Assembly: GCF_003946335.1 (NCBI RefSeq)
Contig: NZ_RHNX01000027.1
Location: forward strand, 1-41,251
Length of the DNA stretch: 41,251 nt
DNA from: Levilactobacillus fujinensis
GTDB taxonomy: Bacteria; Bacillota; Bacilli; Lactobacillales; Lactobacillaceae
Reading direction: 5' to 3'
In this document: positions 17,300 to 24,882 of the stretch, piece by piece
Numbering within the stretch: position 1 is the first letter of the stretch
How the letters are laid out: each line of letters begins with the position of its first letter
Made by a program: the position numbers and the translations under genes
The notes under the pieces: generated by a model
The model's input: the letters and a program-made list of their open reading frames with translations, nothing else
Databases searched by the model: none
Told to the model about the DNA's origin: nothing

Positions 17300-17334
17300 A
17301 AAAGATGGCCTTCTGCTTAGCAGGGGGTCATTTT
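17300..17334 (+). terminator. Terminator of the usp gene
   Basis: An imperfect hairpin with arms AAAAGATGGCC and GGGTCATTTT around CTGC...GCAG, directly after the stop codon. Confidence 0.65.
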
Positions 17335-17363
17335 GTATTGCATTTGAAATTGGAGGCCAGCTC

Positions 17364-18245
17364 ATGCATTGGACTTACACTCGAACACTCCCACAAGTAC
17401 AGCCACCGATGCCCCTCCGCCAACTTTTGACGGCGTGGCTCCTTCCCAGTCACCTCGTTCATGACTTGCGCCTGAACCGCCGAGTGCTGGTTAATAATCA
17501 GTATCGTTCCATGAATCAGCTAGTGACCGGTGGTGAGACCATTCAACTTACCTTTATCCCCCAGGACTTCAAGGAACCCTTTCCCGATGTCGACCCAGAC
17601 AGTGCTGCGACTGTATCCGTCCTCTATGAAACGGCCGATCTGCTCATCATTAATAAGACGCGTGGCAGTAAGACCCATCCTAATCAGCCCGGCGAACGTG
17701 GAACAACGCTGAACCACGTCGCTGCTTATCTCGGCGCTAATCAGCCTGGGCCCTACATTCTTAGTCGCCTCGATCAGGAGACGACTGGCGCCTTAATGAT
17801 GACCAAGACGCCCGCTGTCGTTCCTATTATGGTACGTAACATCGCGGAAAAGCGCGTCCAGCGGACCTACCTGGCATGGGTGATTGGCACATTGACTGGC
17901 ACCGGTGTCTTTGATGCCCCCATTGGCAGAGACCTCCAGGATAAACGTAAACGTCAAATCAACGGGGATCACGCCCAGCCAGCCGTGACACACTATACCG
18001 TCGTCAAACACAAAAGTGGGGCGACACTCGTTCAGCTATGGTTAGAGACCGGTCGAACCCATCAGCTCCGTGTTCATCTTGCCGCAGCGGGGCATCCGTT
18101 GATTGGCGATCCGCTTTATGGTCCCCCCAGTAAAAGCCGTCTGCGACTACACTGTTGGCGTTTGGTCTTTCCTCAACCATTTACCTTAGGTGAACCAAAA
18201 ACGACTGTAACGGCGCCTGTACCGGCCGATTTTGATGACTTCTAA
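17364..18245 (+). CDS. RluA-family RNA pseudouridine synthase
   Basis: 293 residues. It isomerises uridine to pseudouridine in rRNA or tRNA. A degenerate S4-like N-terminal part (about 15-75) precedes the catalytic domain. The active-site motif is SRLDQETTGALM with Asp137; the usual HRLD begins with Ser here. TGRTHQLRVHLAAAGHPLIGDPLYG is the conserved C-terminal motif. GGAGG precedes ATG. Lactobacilli carry several RluA paralogs, so the target base cannot be named. A weak inverted repeat (ATCGTC...GACGAT, 18311-18339) lies downstream. Confidence 0.92.
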   Translation: MHWTYTRTLPQVQPPMPLRQLLTAWLLPSHLVHDLRLNRRVLVNNQYRSMNQLVTGGETIQLTFIPQDFKEPFPDVDPDSAATVSVLYETADLLIINKTRGSKTHPNQPGERGTTLNHVAAYLGANQPGPYILSRLDQETTGALMMTKTPAVVPIMVRNIAEKRVQRTYLAWVIGTLTGTGVFDAPIGRDLQDKRKRQINGDHAQPAVTHYTVVKHKSGATLVQLWLETGRTHQLRVHLAAAGHPLIGDPLYGPPSKSRLRLHCWRLVFPQPFTLGEPKTTVTAPVPADFDDF

Positions 18246-18402
18246 GTAATCCTAGTCTATATGTAAAATCGTGTAACACCTTTTACCTTGAGAACAGACA
18301 ACCTAGCATTATCGTCGATTTTTCTACGATTTAGACGATTGTCACTGTTAACCATTGCCGCTTGTTATACTTATACTGAGTTCAACGGCTAGGGGGGATT
18401 CG

Positions 18403-18492
18403 ATGCGTTGGCAACAAAAATTAGCATTGCTTATTCTGATCGTGCTGCTAGCCATCCTATTAATCTGGGGTGCCATTAATATTTATCGTTAG
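18403..18492 (+). CDS. 29-residue single-helix membrane peptide
   Basis: A short frame with ribosome site AGGGGGG 5-6 nt before ATG, a -10 (TATACT, 18372-18377) about 30 bp upstream and a strong terminator 14 bp after the stop. It encodes MRWQQKLALLI, a hydrophobic helix of about 20 residues and a short polar end (NIYR). The full promoter, ribosome site, frame and terminator set makes it a real gene. It could be a small regulatory membrane protein or a type I toxin-like peptide. No antisense RNA is evident, so I leave the function open. Confidence 0.65.
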   Translation: MRWQQKLALLILIVLLAILLIWGAINIYR

Positions 18493-18505
18493 ATACTTTA
18501 AGTAA

Positions 18506-18541
18506 CGCCAATTGGTGAGGGCCAATTGGCGCCTTTTTTTG
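18506..18541 (+). terminator. Terminator after the 29-residue membrane peptide
   Basis: Perfect 10-bp arms, CGCCAATTGG (18506-18515) and CCAATTGGCG (18522-18531), followed by seven T. Confidence 0.92.
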
Positions 18542-18689
18542 TAAAATTTTAGGTTACGAGTAAAATTACTATCCTTTTTAGAGGGAACTAAAGCTAATTC
18601 CAATAGAATTTCTATCCAGAAACTGTCGTTCGCCTGATATTGGTTGACTTTACTAGCTTGCTCTTGCCTTCATATTTCGGTCCTGCATT

Positions 18690-18813
18690 CCTCCGAAACA
18701 TGTTCCAGTAGCCAAGTTTCTGCGCTTAACAAAAATAGCCCTCTTATTCGGAATGGCCGAATAGAAGGAGTATTCTCTTTAATGCGCAGGACCTAAACAG
18801 CTACTGGAGCACG
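18690..18813. repeat. Family A hairpin repeat, copy 1
   Basis: A ~125-bp imperfect palindrome. The outer arms are CCAGTAGC and GCTACTGG, the middle arms CTGCGCTTAA and TTAATGCGCAG, and the apex TATTCGG and CCGAATA. Equivalent structures with related sequence stand at 23352-23477 and 40985-41110. A shared ~75-bp 5-prime part ending in CCTCCGAAAC precedes it. It lies 10 bp beyond the minus-strand terminator at 18823-18850. No coding capacity. Confidence 0.8.
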
Positions 18814-18822
18814 TTTATATAC

Positions 18823-18850
18823 AAAAAAACCGGAGTAACCACTCTCCGGC
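18823..18850 (-). terminator. Terminator of the candidate ncRNA and kinase operon
   Basis: Arms CCGGAG (18830-18835) and CTCCGG (18844-18849), with seven A on the plus strand, i.e. a U-tract for minus-strand RNA. Confidence 0.88.
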
Positions 18851-19099
18851 CGCATTAGCATCATTAGAGTAATTCAACATAATCACAGGTTGTAGTCAGG
18901 AAAACGCTGTTTACTCAGAATAGCTACTAAATCTCAATATGTAGTATTGAGTTAAAACCAAGATGCGCTTAGTTCTGGGAAAACTAATCGTATCATGAAG
19001 AAAACTCTAATTCGTTTAATTGAAGCTTTCTTCACAAAGTCGGGAACCTATCAAATACCGCTATTTGCTAACTTCCCAACGTGATTCATTGCTATTACA
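18823..19099 (-). ncRNA. Candidate structured small RNA, ~277 nt
   Basis: Transcription would start near 19099 from the extended -10 promoter at 19106-19133 and stop at the terminator CCGGAG...CTCCGG plus seven T (18849-18823). In between I see four hairpins in series: GTTGGGAA with TTCCCGAC (19080-19039), GAAGAAA with TTTTCTTC (19033-18997), TTAGTT with AACTAA (18987-18969) and CTCAATA with TATTGAG (18951-18933). Only very short frames without ribosome sites occur. It follows the second HPK10 kinase gene by about 120 bp, so a role in that circuit is possible. It matches no RNA family I know. Confidence 0.5.
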
Positions 19100-19105
19100 A
19101 GTCCT

Positions 19106-19133
19106 AGTATATCAGACAGCTGTAGAATTGCAA
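19106..19133 (-). promoter_or_regulatory. Extended -10 promoter for the candidate ncRNA
   Basis: On the minus strand TTGCAA (19133-19128), a 16-bp spacer and TGATATACT (TATACT at 19111-19106). It lies about 90 bp past the stop of the second kinase gene and points away from it. Confidence 0.6.
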
Positions 19134-19220
19134 GCGTTTTCATCGACTTAGCTTATCTGAATTATTACTCTTCGGTTAACGGTTCACCCTACGGACTTTG
19201 TGAATAGTCCAAGGCCTGGG

Positions 19221-20564
19221 CTACCCCGTCGGCAACGTTACAATTAACTGACCCCAATGAAGCTTGAGTTGGAGGGCCATTGTGGCCGACTGGGGAAGTG
19301 ATTCGCGTAATTCTGAAAAGTCCAGTGTTCCCTTTTGAGCCGTCACTCGGGTATGACCGTCTAATTTGGCATCGATTGGTACCGGGAACGTCAGCGAGAA
19401 TCGAAGCTGACCACCCATCTCCTTTAATTCTAAAGTCACCATCGCTGGCGTCAACTGGCCCACCACCGGCCACATCGGCGGCAACGCCTGATCAATGATT
19501 TCGCCCAGTTCCTTTAGCGTTGTGACTGTTGCCGTTAACGGCTCCGGCGTTTGAACAAAGAGTTGGACTTGACTCTGCTGTGCTAGTAAATAACTATGGT
19601 ACAGTTGAAATTTTAGTGTCGGACTAGGCACGTTATTGAGATCACCAATCGTTAACTCAGCGGCATTACTAGTTGCCCACTTCGACCGGATATCGATATA
19701 AAGCTGACGAAATCCCGCATAGTCCTTGTCTTCCAGATACCCCCCCAGACCCAAGAGCATGTTCTGGTAGTCGTGACTAAACTTACGAACCTCCCCCATC
19801 TGTCGATTCAGCTCGGCCGTATACTGCTCGCGAAACTCATGCTGCTGCATTTGAAGTCGTGTGTGGCCTTCTTGTAAATGCGTTTGCATCAAAATATAAG
19901 TACTCAATGTCAGCCCAACCAGTAAGATGCCAGCAATTCCTGCTAAGAAGACCAAGTACTGTTCCGACTGTTGCAGCGTTTGCAGGGAATATTCAAATAA
20001 GATATAGGCCAGTGCAATCACCGACATAAACCCCAAGAAAAAGTATTCCGTTGACCGTCCCATAATGTCCTGAATCATATTTTCCATGGGGGCCCGGGTC
20101 AGCCAGATTCCCACCGCCAAGAGCGCATAGATAATATTATCAACAACCAGCTCCGTCAACGTCCCCCAGACACTGACAGCAAATGTCATACTGGTAAATT
20201 GAATCGTCACTGAAATAATCATCATATCGACAAATTCAATTAATAGGTACGCTAAAATCGACACCTCAATGAACGCCGGCAGATACTCCCAATGCCGGTA
20301 GTAGCCCATAATGGCAACTTCTATTCCCAACAAAAAAGCAATGGGAATCGCACCAATCAACGTGCTCGATGTTTCAAACGATGTTAGCGTATTTAGGAGC
20401 GAAAAGCCACCGGCCATTAACGCACAGTAAAGTAAGAAAAAGTGTTCTTGGTGCATGAACCGGTCATTCCGTAACCGGGGAAACCAATAGTATTGAAAGT
20501 AAACAAACCAAAAGGCCAGCGAGAAATTCGCCAGTGTGTAGCTTACTCGCCCCACTGTGATCAC
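19221..20564 (-). CDS. HPK10-like kinase subunit with phospho-acceptor His but degenerate ATP-binding domain
   Basis: 447 residues from GTG, which overlaps the preceding kinase stop (GTGA) and has GGGAGG 8 nt upstream. Six to seven membrane helices fill about 10-225, followed by a coiled linker. The dimerisation/phospho-acceptor motif is intact: KFSHDYQNMLLGLGGYL with His264. The catalytic domain is broken by HPK10 standards. The N box reads IIDQALPPM (Gln for the Mg-binding Asn), the second Asn (VANPVS in the sister kinase) is LTFPVP, and no GxGL loop exists. The frame is open to a normal length, so this looks like selected divergence, not a pseudogene. Probable partner: the His-less kinase encoded just upstream. 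Confidence 0.88.
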   Translation of the reverse strand: MITVGRVSYTLANFSLAFWFVYFQYYWFPRLRNDRFMHQEHFFLLYCALMAGGFSLLNTLTSFETSSTLIGAIPIAFLLGIEVAIMGYYRHWEYLPAFIEVSILAYLLIEFVDMMIISVTIQFTSMTFAVSVWGTLTELVVDNIIYALLAVGIWLTRAPMENMIQDIMGRSTEYFFLGFMSVIALAYILFEYSLQTLQQSEQYLVFLAGIAGILLVGLTLSTYILMQTHLQEGHTRLQMQQHEFREQYTAELNRQMGEVRKFSHDYQNMLLGLGGYLEDKDYAGFRQLYIDIRSKWATSNAAELTIGDLNNVPSPTLKFQLYHSYLLAQQSQVQLFVQTPEPLTATVTTLKELGEIIDQALPPMWPVVGQLTPAMVTLELKEMGGQLRFSLTFPVPIDAKLDGHTRVTAQKGTLDFSELRESLPQSATMALQLKLHWGQLIVTLPTG

Positions 20565-21889
20565 GCTAAAGACCTCCCTGGTTTAGTCAAGATAATCGTA
20601 AAATATAACATACTTCGCTTCACTTCAATCTGCAAAGCCGCATTCTTGGTCTGTGAAATAATGTCATGAACAGTACTCAATCCCAGGCCATGACTACCAC
20701 CTTTAGTCGTATATCCTGCCGCCATAAAGCGATTGATCTGCGGTGGCCGGTCAGGTGACACTGGATTCGCTACTGAAAGTTCAACTGCACCTGGATAATC
20801 CAACACCGCACAGTGAATCTCCGTGTCAGTGCCCACTGGACCGGCTTCCAAAGCATTATCCAGCAGAATTCCCATGATTCGTAGGAGTTGCATACTATTC
20901 ATGGGAATCGACTGCACCTTATCTGGAATTTCCAAGCGCAGACTGCTACCTTGATTCTGTGCGGCCAAAATTTTCTGGAAGAGTAGGCTTTTCAGTGGTG
21001 GGTCACCCAACCGTTGTAGGCCCTCTTCTTCCATGCCAGCTAATTGACTTGTCGCCTGCCAACGGTCATTTAAAGTTTGATAATAGGCCGTCAATCCCGC
21101 ATAGTCTTCGTTATCAAGATACGATCCGAGCTGTAACATCTGTTTCTGATACAGTTGTTTGAACTGACGAATGGCCTGAACTTGGTCAGAGATTCGGCGA
21201 TCATAACGTGTCCGAATTCGTGATTCCTGGTACAACGCCCGTAACTTTTGCCGATGGAAGAAGCTCTGGAGAAAAATAAATAAACTGGCACTGATCAGCA
21301 GGATCATGACCAGTTCAATACTCAGTACAAACGTTAACATTGCGTGTGTAATGTCCAACTTGTGAATAACGACGGACGAAAATTGTGCTAAGATGGCCAG
21401 ACTGCCCATCAACGCTGTCACCGTCCGCTGTTCCTTACGACTAAACGACAACCGCTCTAAGCTTCCGGGCTGTATTCGCATCCCAGACACTGCCAGTGAA
21501 ATCAGTGAATAGATTAAAATTTGAAAGGAGAGTCGCCCCACCATCACCCATGGTAGCTGACAAAATGGGAGGCCCCAGAGTTCAATCATCACCTGGCGGA
21601 CTAAATCATTAACGAGCACCACTACCATATAGATAACGATCGTTGCATTCACAAAAATCAGCGCCATCTTACGTCGATGATGAATAAGGTATAAGAGCGC
21701 GCTAAGTGGTGGTAACATCAGTGCCCACGGTCGACCAATGAACGCTGGAATCAGCGCCCACCCCATCCATTTTAGTGGCAATTTCCAGTTCTGTGGTCGA
21801 ATCAACCCAATCCACAGCGTCAAAAACCACTGCATGGTCACAGCCAACACGAAATTTATCCAAAAATTTTGATCGAAGACATGCAACAT
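20561..21889 (-). CDS. HPK10-like kinase with intact ATP-binding domain but no phospho-acceptor His
   Basis: 442 residues from ATG 21889, with TAGGTGA 5 nt upstream. A GTG 9 bp earlier lies inside that ribosome site. Six to seven membrane helices occupy about 10-210. The segment aligned with the HPK10 phospho-acceptor reads IRQFKQLYQKQMLQLGSYLD: Gln245 (CAA) where the family has His, and Leu where Asp follows. The ATPase domain is complete, with N box ILLDNALEAG (Asn345), SVANP and glycine loop GSHGLGL (398-404). It starts 13 bp after the response regulator stop and overlaps the next kinase by 4 bp. Likely the ATP-donor subunit of a hetero-kinase. Confidence 0.9.
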   Translation of the reverse strand: MLHVFDQNFWINFVLAVTMQWFLTLWIGLIRPQNWKLPLKWMGWALIPAFIGRPWALMLPPLSALLYLIHHRRKMALIFVNATIVIYMVVVLVNDLVRQVMIELWGLPFCQLPWVMVGRLSFQILIYSLISLAVSGMRIQPGSLERLSFSRKEQRTVTALMGSLAILAQFSSVVIHKLDITHAMLTFVLSIELVMILLISASLFIFLQSFFHRQKLRALYQESRIRTRYDRRISDQVQAIRQFKQLYQKQMLQLGSYLDNEDYAGLTAYYQTLNDRWQATSQLAGMEEEGLQRLGDPPLKSLLFQKILAAQNQGSSLRLEIPDKVQSIPMNSMQLLRIMGILLDNALEAGPVGTDTEIHCAVLDYPGAVELSVANPVSPDRPPQINRFMAAGYTTKGGSHGLGLSTVHDIISQTKNAALQIEVKRSMLYFTIILTKPGRSLA

Positions 21890-21902
21890 TATTGTCACCT
21901 AC

Positions 21903-22661
21903 TCACGCTTTCAAATGCTTCTGCACCAACGTCTTCACCTCATGAAAGCGCCGTGTCGCCACATCAGTCTCATCGCCATTAGGAAAAATCAAACGCCGGT
22001 TAGTCGTGTCGATACCGCTCACATTATTCAGATTGACCAGAAAACTTTTATCCGTTCGATACAACTCCGGATATTGATCCGCAATATCTTTGAGAAACCC
22101 AGGAAATTCGACCAACTGACTCACCGCGTGAACGGTTACTTTATGTGGCGTTTCAGCAGTTTCTACGAAATAAACATCGCCCATTGGCAAACTAAATTCC
22201 CGACCACCAATGGTATAACTGAAAAGATTTTCCGTGTTTCCTAAGTAATTGGTATATCGCTGATACCCATAGTCAACATTTTCTCGCAATTTCTGATCGA
22301 TCTGCGCACGCCCGAGGTCTTTGACCACAAAATCCATGGGCTCCACCTTTCGCTCAAAAGTTAACAGCGCCATTTCCGAATGGGTCGTTACGAAGACGAT
22401 TTCCGCAAACCCCAACTGCTGGCGGATGGCAATCGCCGTTTCCAATCCCGTCGTCTCTTCGTCTGGAAACTCGATGTCGAGAAAAAATAGCGCATATTCC
22501 GGCGGATTGGTCGTCAAATCGGCCAATAGCGCCTGTGGACTTGGCGTAGCTAGCCGAACTTGCATGTCGTAATCATTGATCATAATATATCGCTGCACGG
22601 TGTCCGTGTAGTGTTTAAGTTGCTCGGGATTATCCTCGCAGAGATAAACGGCTAGCACCAA
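21903..22661 (-). CDS. LytTR-family response regulator
   Basis: About 252 residues. The receiver domain (about 1-125) has the acidic pocket in LCEDN, the phospho-acceptor Asp in FFLDIEF, Thr in FVTTHSE and Lys in FVVKDL, so it appears fully competent. The LytTR DNA-binding domain (about 150-250) shows YFVETAETPHKVTVH and YRTDKSFLVNLNNVSGID. AAGGAG stands 7 nt before TTG 22661, the start I choose; GTG 22658 (10 nt) is the alternative, and GTG 22667 is too close. First gene of an operon with two kinases, as in AgrA/PlnC-type peptide-sensing systems. No obvious pheromone gene is adjacent. Confidence 0.9.
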   Translation of the reverse strand: MVLAVYLCEDNPEQLKHYTDTVQRYIMINDYDMQVRLATPSPQALLADLTTNPPEYALFFLDIEFPDEETTGLETAIAIRQQLGFAEIVFVTTHSEMALLTFERKVEPMDFVVKDLGRAQIDQKLRENVDYGYQRYTNYLGNTENLFSYTIGGREFSLPMGDVYFVETAETPHKVTVHAVSQLVEFPGFLKDIADQYPELYRTDKSFLVNLNNVSGIDTTNRRLIFPNGDETDVATRRFHEVKTLVQKHLKA

Positions 22662-22687
22662 AATCACACTCCTTTTTATTAAATACT

Positions 22688-22717
22688 ATATAACCCTATC
22701 ACCCACTAATGTAACCT
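22688..22717. promoter_or_regulatory. 21-bp-spaced direct repeat at the response regulator promoter
   Basis: On the minus strand GGTTACAT and GGTTATAT recur with a 21-bp period (core TAACC at 22691-22695 and 22712-22716 on plus). Two-turn spacing is typical of LytTR regulator sites. They overlap the probable promoter (TTACAT, 18 bp, TATAGT), so autoregulation is plausible. Evidence is short. Confidence 0.35.
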
Positions 22718-22980
22718 GAAAATTCGCCGCGTGCAATTGTTTTCGTCACGAAATCTCTGAAATGGCTAAAACCATTCTGTTAATTCACTGATTAGCATAT
22801 TCACTAGTTAAGGATTTGACTTGTTAGGTACTTGGCGTGCTGAGTTATGTTTCTCGGATGGTACTGACGTAAGCTACTAAGATTTTTTGAGTGACATGTG
22901 AGAGACTCACTGATTTACAAAGCGTAACGGTAACTTTCAAATCATCTAATCGAACAATTGGTTTACTACATTGGACTGAT

Positions 22981-23351
22981 TGACTGTGCTAAACTGGATT
23001 CCGAAATACGTAAAACAAGACAGGTTCCTGCACTTAACGTCATGACTGCCTAGATGAGGCTGACTCGTTGACTGCGCTAAACTGGATTCCGAATTTTATA
23101 TTCCGATCCTGGCGGCTCCTGAAACGCGTAGAACAAGGCAGGTTCTTGCGCTTAACATCATGATTGCCTCGATGAGGCTGACTCGTTGACTGCGCTAAAC
23201 TGGATTCCGAATTTTATATCCCGATTCTGGCGGCTTCTGAAACGCGTAGAACAAGGCAGGCCCCTGCGCTTAACATCATGGTTGCCTAGATGAGGCTGAC
23301 TCGTTGACTGCGCTAAACTGGATTCCGAATTTTATATCCCGATTCTGGCGG
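22981..23351. repeat. 118-bp tandem repeat array
   Basis: Units beginning TGACTGYGCTAAACTGGATT start at 22981, 23069, 23187 and 23305. The period is 118 bp exactly for the two complete units. The first is shortened to 88 bp by an internal deletion, and the last runs into family A copy 2. Each unit contains the left arm of the family A hairpin (GGCAGG...CCTGCGCTTAACA) without its right arm, so the array looks like repeated copying of a half element. No open frame is conserved across units. The 22718-22980 stretch before it shows nothing I recognise. Confidence 0.85.
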
Positions 23352-23477
23352 CTTCTAAAACGCGCTTCGCAAGGCAGGTTCCTGCGCTTAACAAAAATAA
23401 TTCTCCTGTCCGGCATTGCCGAACAGAAAAATTATTCTCGTTAATGCTCAGAACCTAGACGCCTTGCTTCACGCTCT
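23352..23477. repeat. Family A hairpin repeat, copy 2
   Basis: An imperfect palindrome whose left arm (CAAGGCAGGTTCCTGCGCTTAAC, broken here as CAAGGC, GGTTC, TGCGCTTAAC) pairs with GTTAATGCTCAGAACC and GCCTTGC on the right. The apex is CCGGC with GCCGAA. It ends the 118-bp tandem array and abuts the minus-strand terminator at 23481-23512. Confidence 0.8.
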
Positions 23478-23480
23478 AAT

Positions 23481-23512
23481 AAAAAAGAACCACCCGCAGG
23501 TAGCCCTTCTTT
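23481..23512 (-). terminator. Minus-strand terminator
   Basis: On the minus strand GGGCTACC, a 4-nt loop and GGTGGTT precede six T. It may end the transcript of the poly-arginine membrane protein (23879-24304) or of the short frame at 23520-23600. Confidence 0.7.
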
Positions 23513-23519
23513 AAGTTGA

Positions 23520-23600
23520 TTATTTAATTGCCGGTGCTGGCTTTATTAGCACTCCCCCAAGTTCTAACGTCGCATAACCCCTAGGCATTCCAATAACCAT
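23520..23600 (-). CDS. Possible 26-residue peptide with LELGG motif
   Basis: A short frame ending 8 bp before the terminator at 23481-23512. It contains TLELGGVLIKPAPAIK, i.e. a Gly-Gly that resembles a double-glycine export site and would leave a 10-residue product. The ribosome site (GAAGAG) is weak, the putative leader is short and no promoter is clear. Its interest is position: the gap beside a peptide-type two-component system that has no visible pheromone gene. Chance occurrence is quite possible. The rest of 23601-23878 holds only inverted repeats (for example CCAACTG...CAGTTGG, 23783-23817). Confidence 0.2.
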   Translation of the reverse strand: MVIGMPRGYATLELGGVLIKPAPAIK

Positions 23601-23878
23601 CACTTACTCTTCAGCTCATTGCAATGAAACTGCTACTCGCCTAAGTTACGTTTGACGTTCTATCAGGCCGCCCGTTTTGATTAGATAATCGTGGGATGTA
23701 AGGCCGGATGGATCAATCCACTGAATCGCTCACACTTTAATCCATTGACCCACAAAATCAGTTGCCGTAAAACTGACCCCTTCCAACTGTTATTACTTTA
23801 ACATGCTTTCCAGTTGGTAAACGTTAAGCAGCAAAAACGTCATTTTTTTAACGTTCATGCGGAGTTGAACAGCACAAT

Positions 23879-24304
23879 TTAATTGTGCTTGAGGGAATAA
23901 GTGACGAAACCGCCCAAGATGATGGGGGCCATGAAGGCTAAAGCGATGTCAATCAACAACCGCCAATACCACGCTTGCGTCGTCTTAGGTGCTGCCGTTA
24001 ACCGAGGGGCCTGCTCCGGTTTGGCCATTTTTTCGTAAACTGAAGCCGTCTCATCAGCTGCCTGTCTACGGCGCCGGCGCCGGCGATGGAAGATGGGCGC
24101 TTGAAGATCTCTGTCGTCCATCAAGACGACCCACTTGGCAAAGGGAAAACAAATCCAACTCAATAGGAAATACCAGTCGGCACCCGTAAACCCACCTATC
24201 AACTGACCTTTGGCATAATTAAAATGACCTAAGACAGCAACGATCAGGACAAAGACTAGTCCGATACCTGCCTGCTTTAACCAAAATCGACCGAAAACTT
24301 TCAA
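23879..24304 (-). CDS. Hypothetical membrane protein with poly-arginine loop
   Basis: 141 residues. Hydrophobic segments lie at about 13-28, 42-60 and 113-135. The loop between the second and third holds a run of seven to eight arginines (about 74-81) followed by a charged Ala/Glu/Lys region, so this loop should be cytoplasmic. I do not recognise the family. It is divergent from the GreA-like gene, sharing a 75-bp intergenic region. The arginine run coincides with a locally GC-rich patch (GGCGCCGGCGCC). A palindrome (AGCACAATTTAATTGTGCT, 23871-23889) covers its stop codon. Confidence 0.7.
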   Translation of the reverse strand: MKVFGRFWLKQAGIGLVFVLIVAVLGHFNYAKGQLIGGFTGADWYFLLSWICFPFAKWVVLMDDRDLQAPIFHRRRRRRRQAADETASVYEKMAKPEQAPRLTAAPKTTQAWYWRLLIDIALAFMAPIILGGFVTYSLKHN

Positions 24305-24379
24305 TATGAAGACTCCCTTTTCTTTTTGAAAATTACTATGTAGAATGAAGACAAACTAGAAATGAAACGAGGTGTTTCG

Positions 24380-24865
24380 ATGGCAACTTCAGGTGATTTC
24401 AACCCCATCACAGCAGCCGGTTACCGCGACTTACAACATAAAATTGCCACGCTAGAAGCCGACCGACCGGAAAAAATCGAAATTCTGGCCGAAGCTCGAG
24501 CCCACGGTGACCTCTCAGAAAATGCCGAATATTCCGCTGCTAAACGGGACCTGCGGCATTTGGAAAGTCAGCTACGTTTCTTCAACAAGCAACTACAGTA
24601 CGCTAAGGTGGTCGCCCCCACCAACGATGACGTGGTCGAATTAGGCAAATGGGTCACCGTGACCTTCATGGATGACGACGACCAGGACACTTATCAACTC
24701 GTTGGGACCCAAGAGGCCGACCTCAACGCCGGCAAGATTACCCGCGTATCGCCGTTAGGAAAGGCACTGTTAGGCCACCATCCTGGCGACACCGTCACCA
24801 TTCAAGCGCCTAACGCTAGCTATGACGTTCGCATCATCACGGTCAGTCTGACGACACCAGAATAA
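24380..24865 (+). CDS. GreA/GreB-family transcript cleavage factor
   Basis: 161 residues from ATG 24380 with GAGGTG upstream; an ATG 18 bp earlier lacks a ribosome site. The N-terminal coiled coil (about 10-75) has the acidic tip DLSENAEYSAAKRD, where the Asp and Glu that coordinate the catalytic Mg in RNA polymerase lie. The C-terminal FKBP-like domain ends GKALLGHHPGDTVTI. Gre factors enter the secondary channel of RNA polymerase and stimulate cleavage of backtracked RNA. The divergent N terminus suggests a second Gre paralog, not the housekeeping copy, which is an inference. Confidence 0.88.
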   Translation: MATSGDFNPITAAGYRDLQHKIATLEADRPEKIEILAEARAHGDLSENAEYSAAKRDLRHLESQLRFFNKQLQYAKVVAPTNDDVVELGKWVTVTFMDDDDQDTYQLVGTQEADLNAGKITRVSPLGKALLGHHPGDTVTIQAPNASYDVRIITVSLTTPE

Positions 24866-24882
24866 TATTAGTATACCATTAG

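Noticed and set aside
19221-20564. Second kinase as a pseudogene
   Set aside because: The frame is intact at normal length, with ribosome site, overlap and conserved His motif. Loss is confined to ATP-binding residues, which fits functional specialisation better than decay.
22981-23351. CRISPR-like repeated DNA
   Set aside because: Units are 118 bp, directly contiguous and nearly identical along their whole length, with no short repeat/unique spacer pattern and no cas genes.
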